From: Pontibacillus litoralis JSM 072002
GTDB taxonomy: Bacteria > Bacillota > Bacilli > Bacillales > BH030062
DNA length: 64,000 nt
Direction of reading: 5' to 3'
NCBI RefSeq assembly: GCF_000775615.1
Contig: NZ_AVPG01000013.1
Location: 1 to 64,000 of the forward strand
Below are positions 54,184-64,000 of the stretch, piece by piece. Positions within the stretch are counted from its first letter, which is position 1; every line of letters begins with the position of its first letter. Made by a program: the position numbers and the translations under genes. Below the pieces are notes generated by a model. That model did not search any database. It was given only the letters and a program-made list of their open reading frames with translations, and was not told the origin of the DNA.

Positions 54184-55038
54184 TTAACCTTCGTATTGAT
54201 AAAATCCTCTGCCTGATTTCTTCCCTAGCCAACCTGCTTGCACGTATTGACGTAACAATGGACACGGCCGATACTTACTATCACCAAATCCTTCATGCAG
54301 TACTTCCATAATGGATAAGCACGTATCTAAACCGATAAAATCCGCTAGCGTTAATGGTCCCATCGGGTGATTCATTCCTAGCTTCATGACGTCATCTACT
54401 GCTTGAGGATTCGCTACTCCTTCATAAACGGTATAGATTGCTTCGTTAATCATTGGCATTAACACACGATTGGAAACAAAGCCAGGAAAATCGCGCACTT
54501 CTACTGGTGTTTTGGCAAGTTTCAGCGTCATGTCATGAATTGCTTGGTACGTTTCATGACTCGTTTGAAGCCCACGAATAATTTCGACGAGTTTCATTAC
54601 TGGAACAGGGTTCATAAAGTGCATACCGATGACTCGCTCTGGGCGATTGGTAGCAGCAGCGATTTCCGTAATAGGCAGCGAGCTCGTATTCGAAGCTAAA
54701 ATAGCATGTTTCGGAGCGTGCGTATCTAACGCAGTGAACACTTGTTTTTTCACATCCATGTTCTCGACAACCGCTTCAATTACTAAATCACAATCATTTG
54801 CCTCTGCTAAATTCGTAGTCATCGATAATCGTTGCATCGTTGCATCACAATCTGAGGCGGTCATTTTCTCTTTTTCCACCGCTTTGGTTAATCGCTTCTC
54901 GATACCTGCTTTGCCTTTCTGTAAAGCTTCTTCTTCACGATCATTCATCTTCACATTGTAACCTGCTTGTGCACACACTTGGGCAATACCAGCTCCCATT
55001 TGCCCTGCCCCAATCACCATTACCGTTTGTATAGACAT
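54184..55038 (-). CDS. 3-hydroxybutyryl-CoA dehydrogenase
   Basis: 284 residues. N-terminal Rossmann NAD site [22 protein letters not shown], catalytic His in [16 protein letters not shown], and C-terminal dimer domain with [18 protein letters not shown]. Oxidises 3-hydroxyacyl-CoA to 3-ketoacyl-CoA (MmgB-like). ATG at 55038 with AAGGGGA ahead; the frame to 55083 would overlap the thiolase gene. Confidence 0.95.
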   Translation of the reverse strand: MSIQTVMVIGAGQMGAGIAQVCAQAGYNVKMNDREEEALQKGKAGIEKRLTKAVEKEKMTASDCDATMQRLSMTTNLAEANDCDLVIEAVVENMDVKKQVFTALDTHAPKHAILASNTSSLPITEIAAATNRPERVIGMHFMNPVPVMKLVEIIRGLQTSHETYQAIHDMTLKLAKTPVEVRDFPGFVSNRVLMPMINEAIYTVYEGVANPQAVDDVMKLGMNHPMGPLTLADFIGLDTCLSIMEVLHEGFGDSKYRPCPLLRQYVQAGWLGKKSGRGFYQYEG

Positions 55039-55063
55039 ATTCTTATCCCCTTTCTCACGCTCG

Positions 55064-56251
55064 TTATTGCTTGGGTACTTCAATCATGACGGCATCCCCT
55101 TGGCCACCTCCACTACAAATAGCAGCAATGCCAATGCCTCCTCCCCGGCGCTTCAATTCATGCATTAATGTAATAATGATTCTTGCGCCACTCGCGCCAA
55201 TTGGATGGCCTAACGCAATTGCTCCACCATTGACATTCACTTTGTCTAGATCTAAGCCAGCAATTTTGCCGCTTGCTAACGATACAGCAGCAAACGCTTC
55301 GTTCACTTCAAATAAATCAATTTCTTCTAACGTTTTGCCTGCTTTCTTCAACAAACTGTTCATTACTAGACCAGGCGTTTTTGGAAAGTCTTTCGCTTCT
55401 ACGGCTACTTCATCATGAGCTAGAATCGTCGCCATTGGTTGATACCCGTGTGCTGATGCGTATTGTTGGGACATTAATAACATAGCCCCTGCCCCGTCAT
55501 TTACTCCTGGAGCGTTTCCTGCTGTAATCGTTCCATTTGCATCGAACACAGGATTTAGTTTACGAAGCGCCTCTACGGACGTAGTTTTTCGCGGTGCTTC
55601 ATCTTTCTCTACCAAAAGCGGATCTCCTTTACGTTGTGGCACTTCTACTGGAGTAATTTCCTCTGCAAATGTACCGTTTTCCATTGCTGCAACAGCTAAT
55701 TGATGACTTCGATACGCCCATTCATCTTGCTCTTCTCGACTTAATTCATATTCTGAAGCTGTTTCGTTACCGTACGTCCCCATATGCACGCCTTTAAATG
55801 TACACGTTAATCCGTCATGCACCATTAAATCCTTTACTACTTGATCACCCATGCGAAAGCCAAAGCGTGCTTTTGGCATAAAGTATGGTGCATTACTCAT
55901 GCTTTCCATACCACCCGCAACAATGACTTGCTCATCCCCTAAGCGAATAAGCTGATCAGCTAACGTCACACTTCTCATTCCAGAAGCACATACCTTATTA
56001 ATCGTTTCTGTTTTCACTTCCCACGGGATACCAGCATTTCGAGACGCTTGCCTTGATGGAATCTGTCCTTGTCCCCCTTGCAATACCGTCCCCATTATAA
56101 CTTCATCCACTTTCTCAGGTTCAAAATCTGCCCGTTCTAAAGCTGCTTTAATGGCTACTCCACCTAATTGTGCAGCACTTAATGCACTTAAGCTTCCACC
56201 CAATTTTCCAAACGGGGTTCTTACACCCGATACAATTACCGTTTTCGTCAT
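55064..56251 (-). CDS. Acetyl-CoA C-acetyltransferase (thiolase)
   Basis: 395 residues. Nucleophile Cys in [14 protein letters not shown], His in [18 protein letters not shown], second Cys in [16 protein letters not shown]. Cleaves or forms acetoacetyl-CoA (MmgA-like). First gene of a seven-gene operon; its promoter contains a TetR-type palindrome. Confidence 0.96.
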   Translation of the reverse strand: MTKTVIVSGVRTPFGKLGGSLSALSAAQLGGVAIKAALERADFEPEKVDEVIMGTVLQGGQGQIPSRQASRNAGIPWEVKTETINKVCASGMRSVTLADQLIRLGDEQVIVAGGMESMSNAPYFMPKARFGFRMGDQVVKDLMVHDGLTCTFKGVHMGTYGNETASEYELSREEQDEWAYRSHQLAVAAMENGTFAEEITPVEVPQRKGDPLLVEKDEAPRKTTSVEALRKLNPVFDANGTITAGNAPGVNDGAGAMLLMSQQYASAHGYQPMATILAHDEVAVEAKDFPKTPGLVMNSLLKKAGKTLEEIDLFEVNEAFAAVSLASGKIAGLDLDKVNVNGGAIALGHPIGASGARIIITLMHELKRRGGGIGIAAICSGGGQGDAVMIEVPKQ

Positions 56252-56303
56252 CTTACTTCCTCCCTTAAATTGGTTGCGCTTTCATTTTTAATATAGAAAA
56301 CGT

Positions 56304-56332
56304 ATGCTATCGACTGAACGGTCGCTCAACAA
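56304..56332 (-). promoter_or_regulatory. Promoter of the thiolase-icmF operon with operator
   Basis: On the minus strand TTGTTG (56327-56332), 17 bases, TAGCAT (56304-56309). The palindrome TGAGCG-AC-CGTTCA (56315-56328) fills the spacer and touches the -35. A second reading, TTCAGT-N17-TATATT (56313-56318, 56290-56295), also overlaps the palindrome. Either way a bound TetR dimer would block polymerase. Confidence 0.5.
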
Positions 56333-56383
56333 AAGACGAATAGAAAAGTGTACGAATGTTCTGTACACTCTCCATTTCGACAT

Positions 56384-58507
56384 TTAAGCAGTTTTATCCT
56401 TTTTCTCTTCTCCAAAAATCGACCGAGCTAGAATCTCTGCAATATCACTTGTGCTTACTGTATCTTCTACTTCTTTCGCTTTCGTTCCGTCACTTAACAT
56501 CGTTAAACAATACGGACAACCACTAGAAATAGTAGTTGGAGCTACTTGAAGTGCCTGTTCTGTTCGAGCCTCGTTCACACGGTTACCTGATTTCTCTTCC
56601 ATCCACATCATACCGCCTCCAGCTCCACAGCACATGCCGTTTTCACGATTACGGTTCATCTCCACTATTTGGACACCTGGAATCATTTTAAGAATGTCTC
56701 GTGGTGGTTCATACACTTCGTTGTAACGGCCCAAATAACAAGAATCATGATACGTAATCGTTTCATTCACATCATACTTCGGTTGCAAGCGTCCTTCTTT
56801 CACAAGCTGCGCTAACAGCTCTGTATGGTGCACAACCTCTCCTTCAAAGCCGAAATCAGGATATTCTCGTTTAAACACATTGTATGCATGCGGATCAATG
56901 GTTACGATTTTCTTCACGTTATGCTTCTCGAAATCTTTTATATTTTTCTCCGCTAATTCTTGGAACAGAAATTCATTCCCTAATCGACGTGCTGTGTCAC
57001 CAGAGTTACGCTCTTTATTTCCTAAAATAGCAAACTTGACTCCAGCTTCACTCAATAACCTCGCGAAAGCCATCGCAATCTTCTGACTACGGTTATCATA
57101 CGAGCCCATGGAACCAACCCAGAACAAGTATTCAAATGTTTCTCCTGCTTTTTCGACTTCTTTCACTGTCGGAATCTGAACGCTTTCTCCTTCATCCTTC
57201 CAATTTTCGCGCTCTTTCTTAGAAAGCCCCCATGGATTCCCTTGACGCTCGATGTTCATCATCGCACGCTGCGCTTCAGGGTCCATTTTTCCCTCTGTTA
57301 ATACGAGGTAACGGCGCAAGTCAATAATTTTATCTACATGCTCGTTCATTACTGGACATTGATCTTCGCAATTTCGACACGTTGTACATGCCCATATCTC
57401 TTCTTCTGTAATGACATCGCCAATTAACGCTGTACTATTAACGTTGTCTAACGCTGCTGCTGACTCTTGAGAAGCCCTCGCCATTTGCGCCAACTGATTA
57501 CCTTGCGTACTAGCAAACGCACCAGCGGGAACCCAAGGTGATTTGCCCGTAACAGCTGCACCTTTTTCCGTTAAATGATCGCGCAGCCGGACAATTAAAT
57601 CCATCGGCGACAGCATTTTTCCTGTTCCTGTTGCTGGGCAAGAGTTCGTACATCGGCCACATTCTACACATGCGTATAAATCAATCATTTGTAAGTAAGT
57701 AAAATCTTCAATCTTTCCTGCCCCGAAGTACACATCCTCTTCTGATTCTTCATCTAAGTCGAAGTTAATTTTCGACAACTTACCTGTACGCTTGTCTTTG
57801 TTCATAAAAACGTTTACCGGGCCAGCGATTAAGTGGGCGTGCTTGGATTGGGGAACATACACTAAAAACGTTAAAAGAATAAGTAAGTGGACCCACCAGC
57901 TAATAAAGAAAATTACCGCAGCAGCTGTACTGCCAATCCAACCGAATGCCAAAGCAATCAAGGAAGCTACAGGCTCTGTCCACGATCCACTTTCCCCATG
58001 CCATATTAATTCCATGCCATTGCCGAGTAGTACGGATAACATAAGTGTACCGATAAAAATAAGCACTAAGCCTGCCTTAAACCCACGTTTCAAACGTACG
58101 AGCTTCTCCACGTAGCGACGATAAAAAGCCCAAATGACTGCTACTAAAATCATTAACGTCACTAGCTCTTGAAAGAAAACAAAGCCTGGATAAAGTGGAC
58201 CAAGTGGTAGATGTGATCCAGGCGATAACCCTTTCACGATAAAATCAATAGCACCAAATTGAACAAGAATAAAACCGTAGAACATCATGACATGAATGGC
58301 GCCAGATTTTTTGTCCTTTAACAGTTTCTTCTGTCCAAATACATACGTCCCAATATCTTTCAGTCGCTCTTTCCATTGCAAATCAAATTCCATTTTCTGA
58401 CCCAACTGAATGTATGCAATTCGCGTACGCACAACCTGCACAAATAGAAACAGTCCATACGCCGTAACCGCTACAAATAAGAGCCAATTTAACCAAAGCA
58501 AATTCAT
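56384..58507 (-). CDS. fadF: FadF-type iron-sulfur oxidoreductase (heterodisulfide-reductase-like)
   Basis: 707 residues: about six N-terminal transmembrane helices (to about 240), two 4Fe-4S motifs (CVECGRCTNSCPATG and CTTCRNCEDQCPV), then two CCG domains (YHDSCYLGRYNEVYEPPR and MCCGAGGGMMW). Probably takes electrons from ETF (reduced by acyl-CoA dehydrogenases) to the menaquinone pool. B. subtilis fadF (ywjF) has the same neighbourhood. Divergent from clsB; its promoter carries the same palindrome as the thiolase operon. Confidence 0.93.
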   Translation of the reverse strand: MNLLWLNWLLFVAVTAYGLFLFVQVVRTRIAYIQLGQKMEFDLQWKERLKDIGTYVFGQKKLLKDKKSGAIHVMMFYGFILVQFGAIDFIVKGLSPGSHLPLGPLYPGFVFFQELVTLMILVAVIWAFYRRYVEKLVRLKRGFKAGLVLIFIGTLMLSVLLGNGMELIWHGESGSWTEPVASLIALAFGWIGSTAAAVIFFISWWVHLLILLTFLVYVPQSKHAHLIAGPVNVFMNKDKRTGKLSKINFDLDEESEEDVYFGAGKIEDFTYLQMIDLYACVECGRCTNSCPATGTGKMLSPMDLIVRLRDHLTEKGAAVTGKSPWVPAGAFASTQGNQLAQMARASQESAAALDNVNSTALIGDVITEEEIWACTTCRNCEDQCPVMNEHVDKIIDLRRYLVLTEGKMDPEAQRAMMNIERQGNPWGLSKKERENWKDEGESVQIPTVKEVEKAGETFEYLFWVGSMGSYDNRSQKIAMAFARLLSEAGVKFAILGNKERNSGDTARRLGNEFLFQELAEKNIKDFEKHNVKKIVTIDPHAYNVFKREYPDFGFEGEVVHHTELLAQLVKEGRLQPKYDVNETITYHDSCYLGRYNEVYEPPRDILKMIPGVQIVEMNRNRENGMCCGAGGGMMWMEEKSGNRVNEARTEQALQVAPTTISSGCPYCLTMLSDGTKAKEVEDTVSTSDIAEILARSIFGEEKKDKTA

Positions 58508-58595
58508 TTCACTTCCCCCTCTGTTTCGATTTCCCCCAACGCTTATTATGTCGAAATTATTACAACAACAAAAATATTCTGACTACTATACCTTT

Positions 58596-58624
58596 ATATT
58601 AATAATGAATGAGCATTCAGTCAA
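58596..58624 (-). promoter_or_regulatory. fadF promoter with perfect 6-2-6 palindrome
   Basis: On the minus strand TTGACT (58619-58624), 17 bases, TAATAT (58596-58601). The perfect palindrome TGAATG-AG-CATTCA (58606-58619) lies between the -35 and -10. It matches the thiolase-operon palindrome in spacing and pattern (TGAAYG-N2-CRYTCA). Confidence 0.65.
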
Positions 58625-58691
58625 CTATTAATATGGATTTTGTTGTAGATTTATGGTTTTTCGGGAACGCTACAGTCAAAAGGACGAGGAT

Positions 58692-59891
58692 GTGAAACGT
58701 TTGATTTTATTGCTTAGTTTATTGGTGTTATGTATCATTGCTGGACTGCTTTGGATCGACTACACACTTGGCAAAAAGCAGCATATGAAACACGTGCGGA
58801 GCTTAGAATTTGACGAACAATTAGGAGATTGCACGTTGTATACGATTGGGGATAGCTTTCTAACTAATTTGTTCCATGATATTCAAAACGCAGAAGCGCA
58901 CATTGACATGCTTTTCTTTATCGTAAAGAAGGACGCCATCAGTATGGAGCTTTTACATTTATTAAAAAAGAAAGCAACCCAAGGAGTTACCGTTCGCTTT
59001 ATGCTCGACCGGATTGGCGGCTATCGAGTGAATAGGGCTATGATCAAGGATTTGAAAAAAGCGGGCGTCCAATTCACATACACTGCCACACCTCGTTTCC
59101 CATTCTTTTTTTATCAATTGAATCGGCGTAACCACCGCAAAATAACTATCATTGATGGAAAAGTCGCCTATGTCGGAGGCTTCAATGTCGCTAAAGAGTA
59201 CATAAGCCGCGATCCAAGACTTGGCAACTGGCGTGACTATCATTTACGAGTAGTGGGACGAGTAATCCATCCATACGCGGCCGTTTTTAACGATGATTGG
59301 GATATTGCCAATGGAGAACAGAAGCATCCCATTGTGAAAAATACGAACGAAGGAAATAAAGAAATGCGCATCATCGCTACTGACGGCCCACCTCTGGAAC
59401 AAGTATTTCATGAAATGATCGAAGAAGCCGAACAGGAAATATGCATTGGTACCCCTTATTTCATTCCGAGCGAACGATTATTCCAAAGCTTGTTAGCTGC
59501 ATTAAAACGTGGTGTGCATGTGCATGTAATTGTACCAATGAAATCTGATCATCCTCTCGTTAAAGAAGCAGGGTTACACTATTTATACCGTTTGCGAGCT
59601 GCTGGCGGTGACGTGTATTTCTTTGACTTAGGATTCTATCACGCCAAAGTGTTCATCGTCGATCAGAAGTATTGTGATATCGGAACCGCTAACTTTGACC
59701 GCCGCAGTCTTTACTTGAATCAAGAAATCAATACACTTATATATGACCAAGCGTTTGTGGAAGAAGTAAGGCTTTCCTTTGATCATGATATGCAAGATAG
59801 CCAGCCCTTTCATGAGCATTACACGCAACAATTCCATTATGGAACCAAAATTCGAATGGGACTTGCCTATATACTGCGTCCATTTTTATAG
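58692..59891 (+). CDS. clsB: Cardiolipin synthase/phospholipase D-family protein (YwjE-like)
   Basis: 399 residues with one N-terminal transmembrane helix and two HKD motifs: NHRKITIIDGKVAYVGGFN and YHAKVFIVDQKYCDIGTANFD. Transfers phosphatidyl groups between phosphatidylglycerols to make cardiolipin. GTG at 58692 has AAAGGA seven bases upstream and yields the B. subtilis length; the ATG at 58653 has no ribosome binding site. Divergent from fadF. Confidence 0.92.
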   Translation: MKRLILLLSLLVLCIIAGLLWIDYTLGKKQHMKHVRSLEFDEQLGDCTLYTIGDSFLTNLFHDIQNAEAHIDMLFFIVKKDAISMELLHLLKKKATQGVTVRFMLDRIGGYRVNRAMIKDLKKAGVQFTYTATPRFPFFFYQLNRRNHRKITIIDGKVAYVGGFNVAKEYISRDPRLGNWRDYHLRVVGRVIHPYAAVFNDDWDIANGEQKHPIVKNTNEGNKEMRIIATDGPPLEQVFHEMIEEAEQEICIGTPYFIPSERLFQSLLAALKRGVHVHVIVPMKSDHPLVKEAGLHYLYRLRAAGGDVYFFDLGFYHAKVFIVDQKYCDIGTANFDRRSLYLNQEINTLIYDQAFVEEVRLSFDHDMQDSQPFHEHYTQQFHYGTKIRMGLAYILRPFL

Positions 59892-59913
59892 TGTGTGCTG
59901 TCCCACCGCCATT

Positions 59914-59945
59914 AAAAAAATCCTGGCGAATGGCCAGGATTTTTT
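59914..59945. terminator. Bidirectional terminator between clsB and argS
   Basis: AAAAAAATCCTGGC and GCCAGGATTTTTT pair around a short loop, with A/T tracts on both sides, between two convergent genes. Confidence 0.95.
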
Positions 59946-59951
59946 GTCCCC

Positions 59952-61622
59952 TTACATGCGTTCTGGGGCGGATACTGCGATTAGGTTAAGCGCATTTTGA
60001 ATCGTTTGTTTTGTTGCTTTCATAAGGCCGATTCTTGCTTGTGTGCCTTGTACATCATTTTCGTCAATTACTTTTACTGCGTTGTAGAAGCTGTGTAAGT
60101 CGGATGCCAGGTCAAATGCATATTGTGTCATGCGATGTGGTGTGCGTTTTTGAGCTGCATCTGCTACGACTTGTGGGAAGTCTCCTAAGCGTTTAAGTAG
60201 TGCTTCTTCCTTTTCGGAGTTTAGTTTAGCGAGATCGCTTCCTTCTTGATACGAATATCCTTTTTCTTCAGCTTGACGAAGCATGCTGCAAATTCGCGCG
60301 TGTGCGTATTGTACGTAAAATACTGGATTATCATTGGATTCTGATGTTGCTAAGTCCATATCGAAATCAAGATGTGAATCACTTGAACGCATTACGAAGA
60401 AGTAGCGCATTGCATCGATTCCTACTTCATCCATTAACTCGCGCAACGTAACAGCTTTTCCTGTACGTTTACTCATTTTCACCTTTTCTCCATTTTGGAA
60501 AAGGTTGACCATTTGAATGATTTCTACTTCCAATGTATTTGCTTCGTATCCAAGTGCTTGGATAGCTGCTTTCATACGCGGAATGTAGCCGTGGTGATCG
60601 GCCCCCCAAATATTAATAAGCGTTTCAAAGCCACGATCTAGTTTGTTTAAATGGTACGCGACATCTGGCGTTAAGTATGTGTATGAGCCGTCATTTTTTA
60701 TGAGTACGCGGTCTTTGTCATCACCAAAGTCTGTTGAACGGAACCATGTTGCACCTTCATGCTCGTATACATAGCCTTTTTCTTTTAAGGTATCTACTGC
60801 TTTTTGAACTTTATTTTGTTCATATAAAGAAGTTTCAGAGAACCATTCGTTAAATGGTACACGGAAAGCAGCAAGGTCTTGTTCAATTTTCTTCAATTCG
60901 ATTTGTAACCCGTACTGGCGGAAAAATGCTAGTCGTTCTTCTTGTGATTTGTGTTTCCATTCATCACCGTATTCTTCTTTTAATTGTTCGCCAATCCCGA
61001 TAATGTCCTTACCATGATAGCCATCTTCAGGCATTGGGAAATCCTCCCCTAATGCTTGCATGTAACGTGCTTCAACGGATGTTGCTAAGTTATTGATTTG
61101 GTTGCCTGCGTCATTAATATAGTATTCGCGACTAACTTGATAGCCTGCTTTCTCCATAATGTTGCACATTGCGTCCCCTACAGAAGCTCCTCTGGCATGT
61201 CCTAAGTGCAAATCGCCTGTCGGGTTAGCAGATACGAACTCGACTTGTACTTTACGCCCTTGTCCAACCTCACTAGCGCCGTACGCATCACCTGCTTGTA
61301 AAATTGTTGGCACAAGTTCGGTTAAGTATTGATTGTTCATAAAGAAATTAATAAATCCAGGTCCCGCAATTTCCACTTTTTCGATGGACGCTTTGGATGT
61401 ATCAAAATGAGCGATCATATCTTCAGCAATTTGGCGAGGTGCTTTTCGCGCGATTCTTGCTAGCTGCATCGCCATATTTGTCGCATAATCACCATGGCTT
61501 TTATCCTTTGGTTGTTCTAGAATAACTTCCGGTACTTGTTCTTCTGTTGCTAATTCTGCTTTGAGTACTGCTTGAATAATCTCACTCTTTAATTTCTGTT
61601 CCGTTTGCTCTACAATGTTCAT
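59952..61622 (-). CDS. argS: Arginyl-tRNA synthetase
   Basis: 556 residues, class I synthetase: N-terminal Arg_tRNA_synt_N domain, HIGH motif as HLGH in [22 protein letters not shown] in [15 protein letters not shown], and the DALR anticodon domain ending [12 protein letters not shown]. Follows ywiB by 18 bases; no T-box leader fits in that gap. Confidence 0.98.
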   Translation of the reverse strand: MNIVEQTEQKLKSEIIQAVLKAELATEEQVPEVILEQPKDKSHGDYATNMAMQLARIARKAPRQIAEDMIAHFDTSKASIEKVEIAGPGFINFFMNNQYLTELVPTILQAGDAYGASEVGQGRKVQVEFVSANPTGDLHLGHARGASVGDAMCNIMEKAGYQVSREYYINDAGNQINNLATSVEARYMQALGEDFPMPEDGYHGKDIIGIGEQLKEEYGDEWKHKSQEERLAFFRQYGLQIELKKIEQDLAAFRVPFNEWFSETSLYEQNKVQKAVDTLKEKGYVYEHEGATWFRSTDFGDDKDRVLIKNDGSYTYLTPDVAYHLNKLDRGFETLINIWGADHHGYIPRMKAAIQALGYEANTLEVEIIQMVNLFQNGEKVKMSKRTGKAVTLRELMDEVGIDAMRYFFVMRSSDSHLDFDMDLATSESNDNPVFYVQYAHARICSMLRQAEEKGYSYQEGSDLAKLNSEKEEALLKRLGDFPQVVADAAQKRTPHRMTQYAFDLASDLHSFYNAVKVIDENDVQGTQARIGLMKATKQTIQNALNLIAVSAPERM

Positions 61623-61640
61623 CCTTTGCCCTCCTAATAT

Positions 61641-62087
61641 TTAGTTCACTTCTTGAAAGCGTAATGAAAAGCGGTGTCGTTGCTTCACTTGCCCGTTCAT
61701 TTCTAAATCATAGACCATTTTTAACATCCCTTTTATAGGTGCGTCTGATTGCTCTAAGTGAATAGACTTCGTGGTCGTTAGCATATGAAAATTCCCATAT
61801 GGATGATGGTATATATTCTCTGTCACCTGCTCCACTTGAAAAATTTGATTCATATGAACAGGTCCCGTGCGACGAACAATGACTTTATCTGGCTTAATCG
61901 TAACCATATTATCAATCGGTTGCTCTTCTTCATGGTGTTCCGTATAACGTATCACTGACGTATTACCTTTACGGATATAATCTCCAGTCTCTTCTACAAC
62001 CACCTTCTGTTTATCTTCTCGATCTTTCATTTCCGTTACTAACCTTACTTTAATGGGGATTCGCTCATCTGACAACTTGAGTGTCAC
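61641..62087 (-). CDS. ywiB: YwiB-like DUF1934 protein
   Basis: 148 residues of mostly beta strands (calycin-like DUF1934), with the segment KVIVRRTGPVHMNQIFQVEQ and NFHMLTTTKSIHLEQS, matching B. subtilis YwiB upstream of argS. Function unknown. The GTG at 62087 has only a weak site; a TTG at 62075 lies nine bases after AGAGGTG and may be the true start. Confidence 0.85.
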   Translation of the reverse strand: MTLKLSDERIPIKVRLVTEMKDREDKQKVVVEETGDYIRKGNTSVIRYTEHHEEEQPIDNMVTIKPDKVIVRRTGPVHMNQIFQVEQVTENIYHHPYGNFHMLTTTKSIHLEQSDAPIKGMLKMVYDLEMNGQVKQRHRFSLRFQEVN

Positions 62088-62175
62088 CTCTTTTTTTATT
62101 TAAACGTTCGGTTTCCTTAACCTTTCTATTATAAAAATTTCGCAACAAAAATACAATAGATGGACACCTTTATAC

Positions 62176-62217
62176 AAAAAAACCTCCTATAATGGTTTGG
62201 TACCATTACAAAAGGCT
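62176..62217 (-). terminator. Terminator after speB
   Basis: On the minus strand AGCCTTTTGTAATGGT and ACCATTATAGGAGGTT pair over 16 positions, several G-U, with a 5-base loop and a run of seven T. Confidence 0.9.
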
Positions 62218-62227
62218 TTGCACTTAC

Positions 62228-63100
62228 TTATTTCACCCAGCCGAGTAACATTTCACGAATGAATTTACTTGCGGCGATTTGTGTTTGTTCTGTTGGATCA
62301 TATGCTGGTGCTACCTCGACAAGATCGGCGCCGACAATGTTTATATCCGCACGGGCTAGCTCGTGGATTGCTGCTAACAGTTCTTTAGAGCTAATTCCCC
62401 CCGCTTCTGCTGTTCCTGTTCCTGGTGCATAAGCCGGATCTAACACATCAATATCAATGGTGACATAAACGTTGCGTCCAGCTAACTGTGGCAATACAGT
62501 CTTAAGTGGTTTTAGCACTTCATACTTCGCCATATGCATCCCACTCGTAGCAGCATATTGAAATTCTTCCCGCATACCAGAACGGGTGCCAAAGGAGTAC
62601 ACATTCTCTGGTCCAATCAGGTCACAAATTTTGCGGACAGGGGTAGAATGAGACAGTGGCTCCCCTTCATATTCTTCCCGTAAATCGGCATGAGCATCTA
62701 TGTGGATAAAAGCCATATCCGCATATTTCTCATACATAGCTTGAACAATTGGCCATGTCACGAGATGCTCTCCTCCCATTCCGAGCGGGAACTTATCCAT
62801 TGCTATTATTTTGCGAACGTAGTCTTTAATCATTTCTAGACTGCGAGCTGGATTCCCAAAAGGTAACGGAATATCACCAGCATCATAGTAAGGTACTTCT
62901 TCTAAATGTTTATCTAAATAAGGGCTATACTCTTCTAATCCTAACGATGCTTCTCGAATTCGATTAGGGCCGAACCGAGACCCTGGCCGAAAGCTAACCG
63001 TCCAATCCATTGGCATGCCGTACAATATCGCTTTACTTTCCTCTACAACAGGATGACTCATAATGAACACCTTGCCCGAATACGCTTCATCAAATCGCAT
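62228..63100 (-). CDS. speB: Agmatinase
   Basis: 290 residues of the ureohydrolase family. Manganese ligands in MGGEHLVTWP, FIHIDAHADLR and TIDIDVLDPAYAPGTGTAEAGG. Hydrolyses agmatine to putrescine and urea. 12 bases after speE; the pair supplies putrescine and spermidine. Confidence 0.96.
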   Translation of the reverse strand: MRFDEAYSGKVFIMSHPVVEESKAILYGMPMDWTVSFRPGSRFGPNRIREASLGLEEYSPYLDKHLEEVPYYDAGDIPLPFGNPARSLEMIKDYVRKIIAMDKFPLGMGGEHLVTWPIVQAMYEKYADMAFIHIDAHADLREEYEGEPLSHSTPVRKICDLIGPENVYSFGTRSGMREEFQYAATSGMHMAKYEVLKPLKTVLPQLAGRNVYVTIDIDVLDPAYAPGTGTAEAGGISSKELLAAIHELARADINIVGADLVEVAPAYDPTEQTQIAASKFIREMLLGWVK

Positions 63101-63112
63101 TTTCTTCTCCCC

Positions 63113-63940
63113 TTACTTGATTAAGTCTTGGACGAACTTCGGTAATGCAAAAGCGGCTTTATGAAGCTCTTGCGTATAATATTTCGTCTCGATTGTATGG
63201 AAACGCTCATCCTTCACTTCTAAAGGATCATATCGTTTACTGCCAATGGTAAACGTCCATAGACCACTTGGATACGTTGGGATATTAGCAGTGTATAGTT
63301 GCGTCACGGGGAAAATTTCGCTCACATCTTGAAAAACTTGTTGGATTAAATCTGCTTTAAACCAAGGGTTATCTGTTTGAGCGACGAAAATACCATCTTC
63401 TTTAAGTGCGTTGGAAATTCCAGCATAGAAGCCCTTTGTAAATAAGTTCACAGCTGGTCCAACCGGCTCGGTAGAATCGACCATAATGACGTCATAAGCC
63501 GCTTCACTTTGAGCAATGTGCATAAACCCATCATCTACCTTAACTTCTACTCTTGGATTGTCTAACTCTCCAGCAATGCTCGGTAAAAATTGCTTACAAT
63601 AGTCGATGACTTTCCCATCAATTTCTACAAGTGTTGCTTTTTCCACGCTTGGGTGCTTTAATATTTCCCGAATCACCCCGCCGTCTCCACCACCTACAAC
63701 AAGGACATGCTTCGGATTAGGGTGGGTAAATAGCGGTACGTGGGCAACCATTTCATGATAGACGAATTCATCACGCTCTGTCGTCATGACCATCCCGTCT
63801 AGTGTTAGCATATTGCCCCACTCTTCTGTTTCTAGCATGTCTAGCTGCTGGTAGTCCGTTTTCTCTGTATGATGTGTTTTCTTAACTTTTGCCGTAATAC
63901 CGAAATGTTCGGTTTGCTTCTCTGTATACCAAAGTTCCAT
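63113..63940 (-). CDS. speE: Spermidine synthase
   Basis: 275 residues. Decarboxylated-SAM site [16 protein letters not shown] and catalytic region [20 protein letters not shown]. Transfers aminopropyl to putrescine. First gene of the speE-speB pair; its upstream region reaches the window edge 60 bases away, where no further gene is visible. Confidence 0.97.
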   Translation of the reverse strand: MELWYTEKQTEHFGITAKVKKTHHTEKTDYQQLDMLETEEWGNMLTLDGMVMTTERDEFVYHEMVAHVPLFTHPNPKHVLVVGGGDGGVIREILKHPSVEKATLVEIDGKVIDYCKQFLPSIAGELDNPRVEVKVDDGFMHIAQSEAAYDVIMVDSTEPVGPAVNLFTKGFYAGISNALKEDGIFVAQTDNPWFKADLIQQVFQDVSEIFPVTQLYTANIPTYPSGLWTFTIGSKRYDPLEVKDERFHTIETKYYTQELHKAAFALPKFVQDLIK

Positions 63941-64000
63941 ATAAGTACCCCTTTCAGCACGACATATGCGCGCTCCTGTCTATGTACACAACCGAATTGC

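Overview
This window is a stretch of chromosome from an endospore-forming, motile, low-GC Gram-positive bacterium of the family Bacillaceae. Sporulation genes (spoIIID, spoIIQ, spoIID, spoIIR, spo0F, a YhcN/YlaJ lipoprotein), comK, flhO/flhP, mbl, two murA paralogues, rpoE (RNA polymerase delta) and strong AGGAGG-type ribosome binding sites with frequent GTG/TTG starts all point there. Gene order follows the Bacillus subtilis ywi-ywp (spoIIID to speE) region, read almost entirely on the minus strand. An isobutyryl-CoA mutase/beta-oxidation operon and a subtilase are additions relative to that order. A moderately halophilic genus (Halobacillus/Pontibacillus type) is possible but is only a guess. 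I found no tRNA, rRNA, CRISPR array, insertion sequence or prophage gene.

Layout. 1-5.5 kb: an RND efflux pump of SwrC type with its adaptor lipoprotein and a YerO-like TetR regulator. 5.5-6.5 kb: comK and a small acidic lipoprotein. 6.5-10.5 kb: fabZ, an EpuA-family protein, flhP, flhO, mbl, spoIIID. 10.7-15.4 kb: spoIIQ, spoIID, murAA, ywmB, ywzB. 15.6-22.9 kb: the complete F1Fo ATP synthase operon (atpZ, I, B, E, F, H, A, G, D, C). 23.2-25.4 kb: a secreted Vpr-like subtilase. 25.5-34 kb: upp, glyA, ywlG, rpiB, a chemoreceptor, ywlE, mntP, the tsaC/sua5-type gene, a GNAT-like gene, spoIIR. 33.8-43.7 kb: prmC, prfA, a sporulation lipoprotein, tdk, rpmE2, rho, glpX, murA2, tal, fbaA, spo0F. 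43.9-46.9 kb: ywjG (plus strand), pyrG, rpoE. 47-58.5 kb: a seven-gene operon (thiolase, 3-hydroxyacyl-CoA dehydrogenase, two acyl-CoA dehydrogenases, meaB, tetR, icmF) followed upstream by fadF. 58.7-64 kb: clsB (plus), argS, ywiB, speB, speE.

How the genes work together. Most of the window is housekeeping: proton-driven ATP synthesis, peptidoglycan precursor synthesis, lower glycolysis/gluconeogenesis and pentose phosphate steps, translation termination, nucleotide salvage, and the forespore-to-mother-cell signalling of sporulation. The accessory part with clear internal logic is 47-58.6 kb. The same 6-2-6 palindrome (TGAAYG-N2-CRYTCA) sits inside the promoter of the thiolase-icmF operon and inside the promoter of fadF, and the operon carries a TetR gene, so a single repressor probably controls branched or short-chain acyl-CoA oxidation.

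The most informative non-coding signals are these: a pyrG leader with a GGGCTC start and attenuator terminator (the arrangement of CTP-sensed reiterative transcription), a 15/16-bp hairpin that buries the mntP ribosome binding site, sigma-F-type promoters before spoIIQ and spoIIR (the latter fixes the spoIIR start codon), and a 37-codon reading frame in the rho leader. I did not find a wholly new multi-gene system. Candidates for new biology are regulatory (mntP hairpin, rho leader ORF) and structural (ComK lacking its usual C-terminus, YwlE with a helical insertion of about 60 residues).
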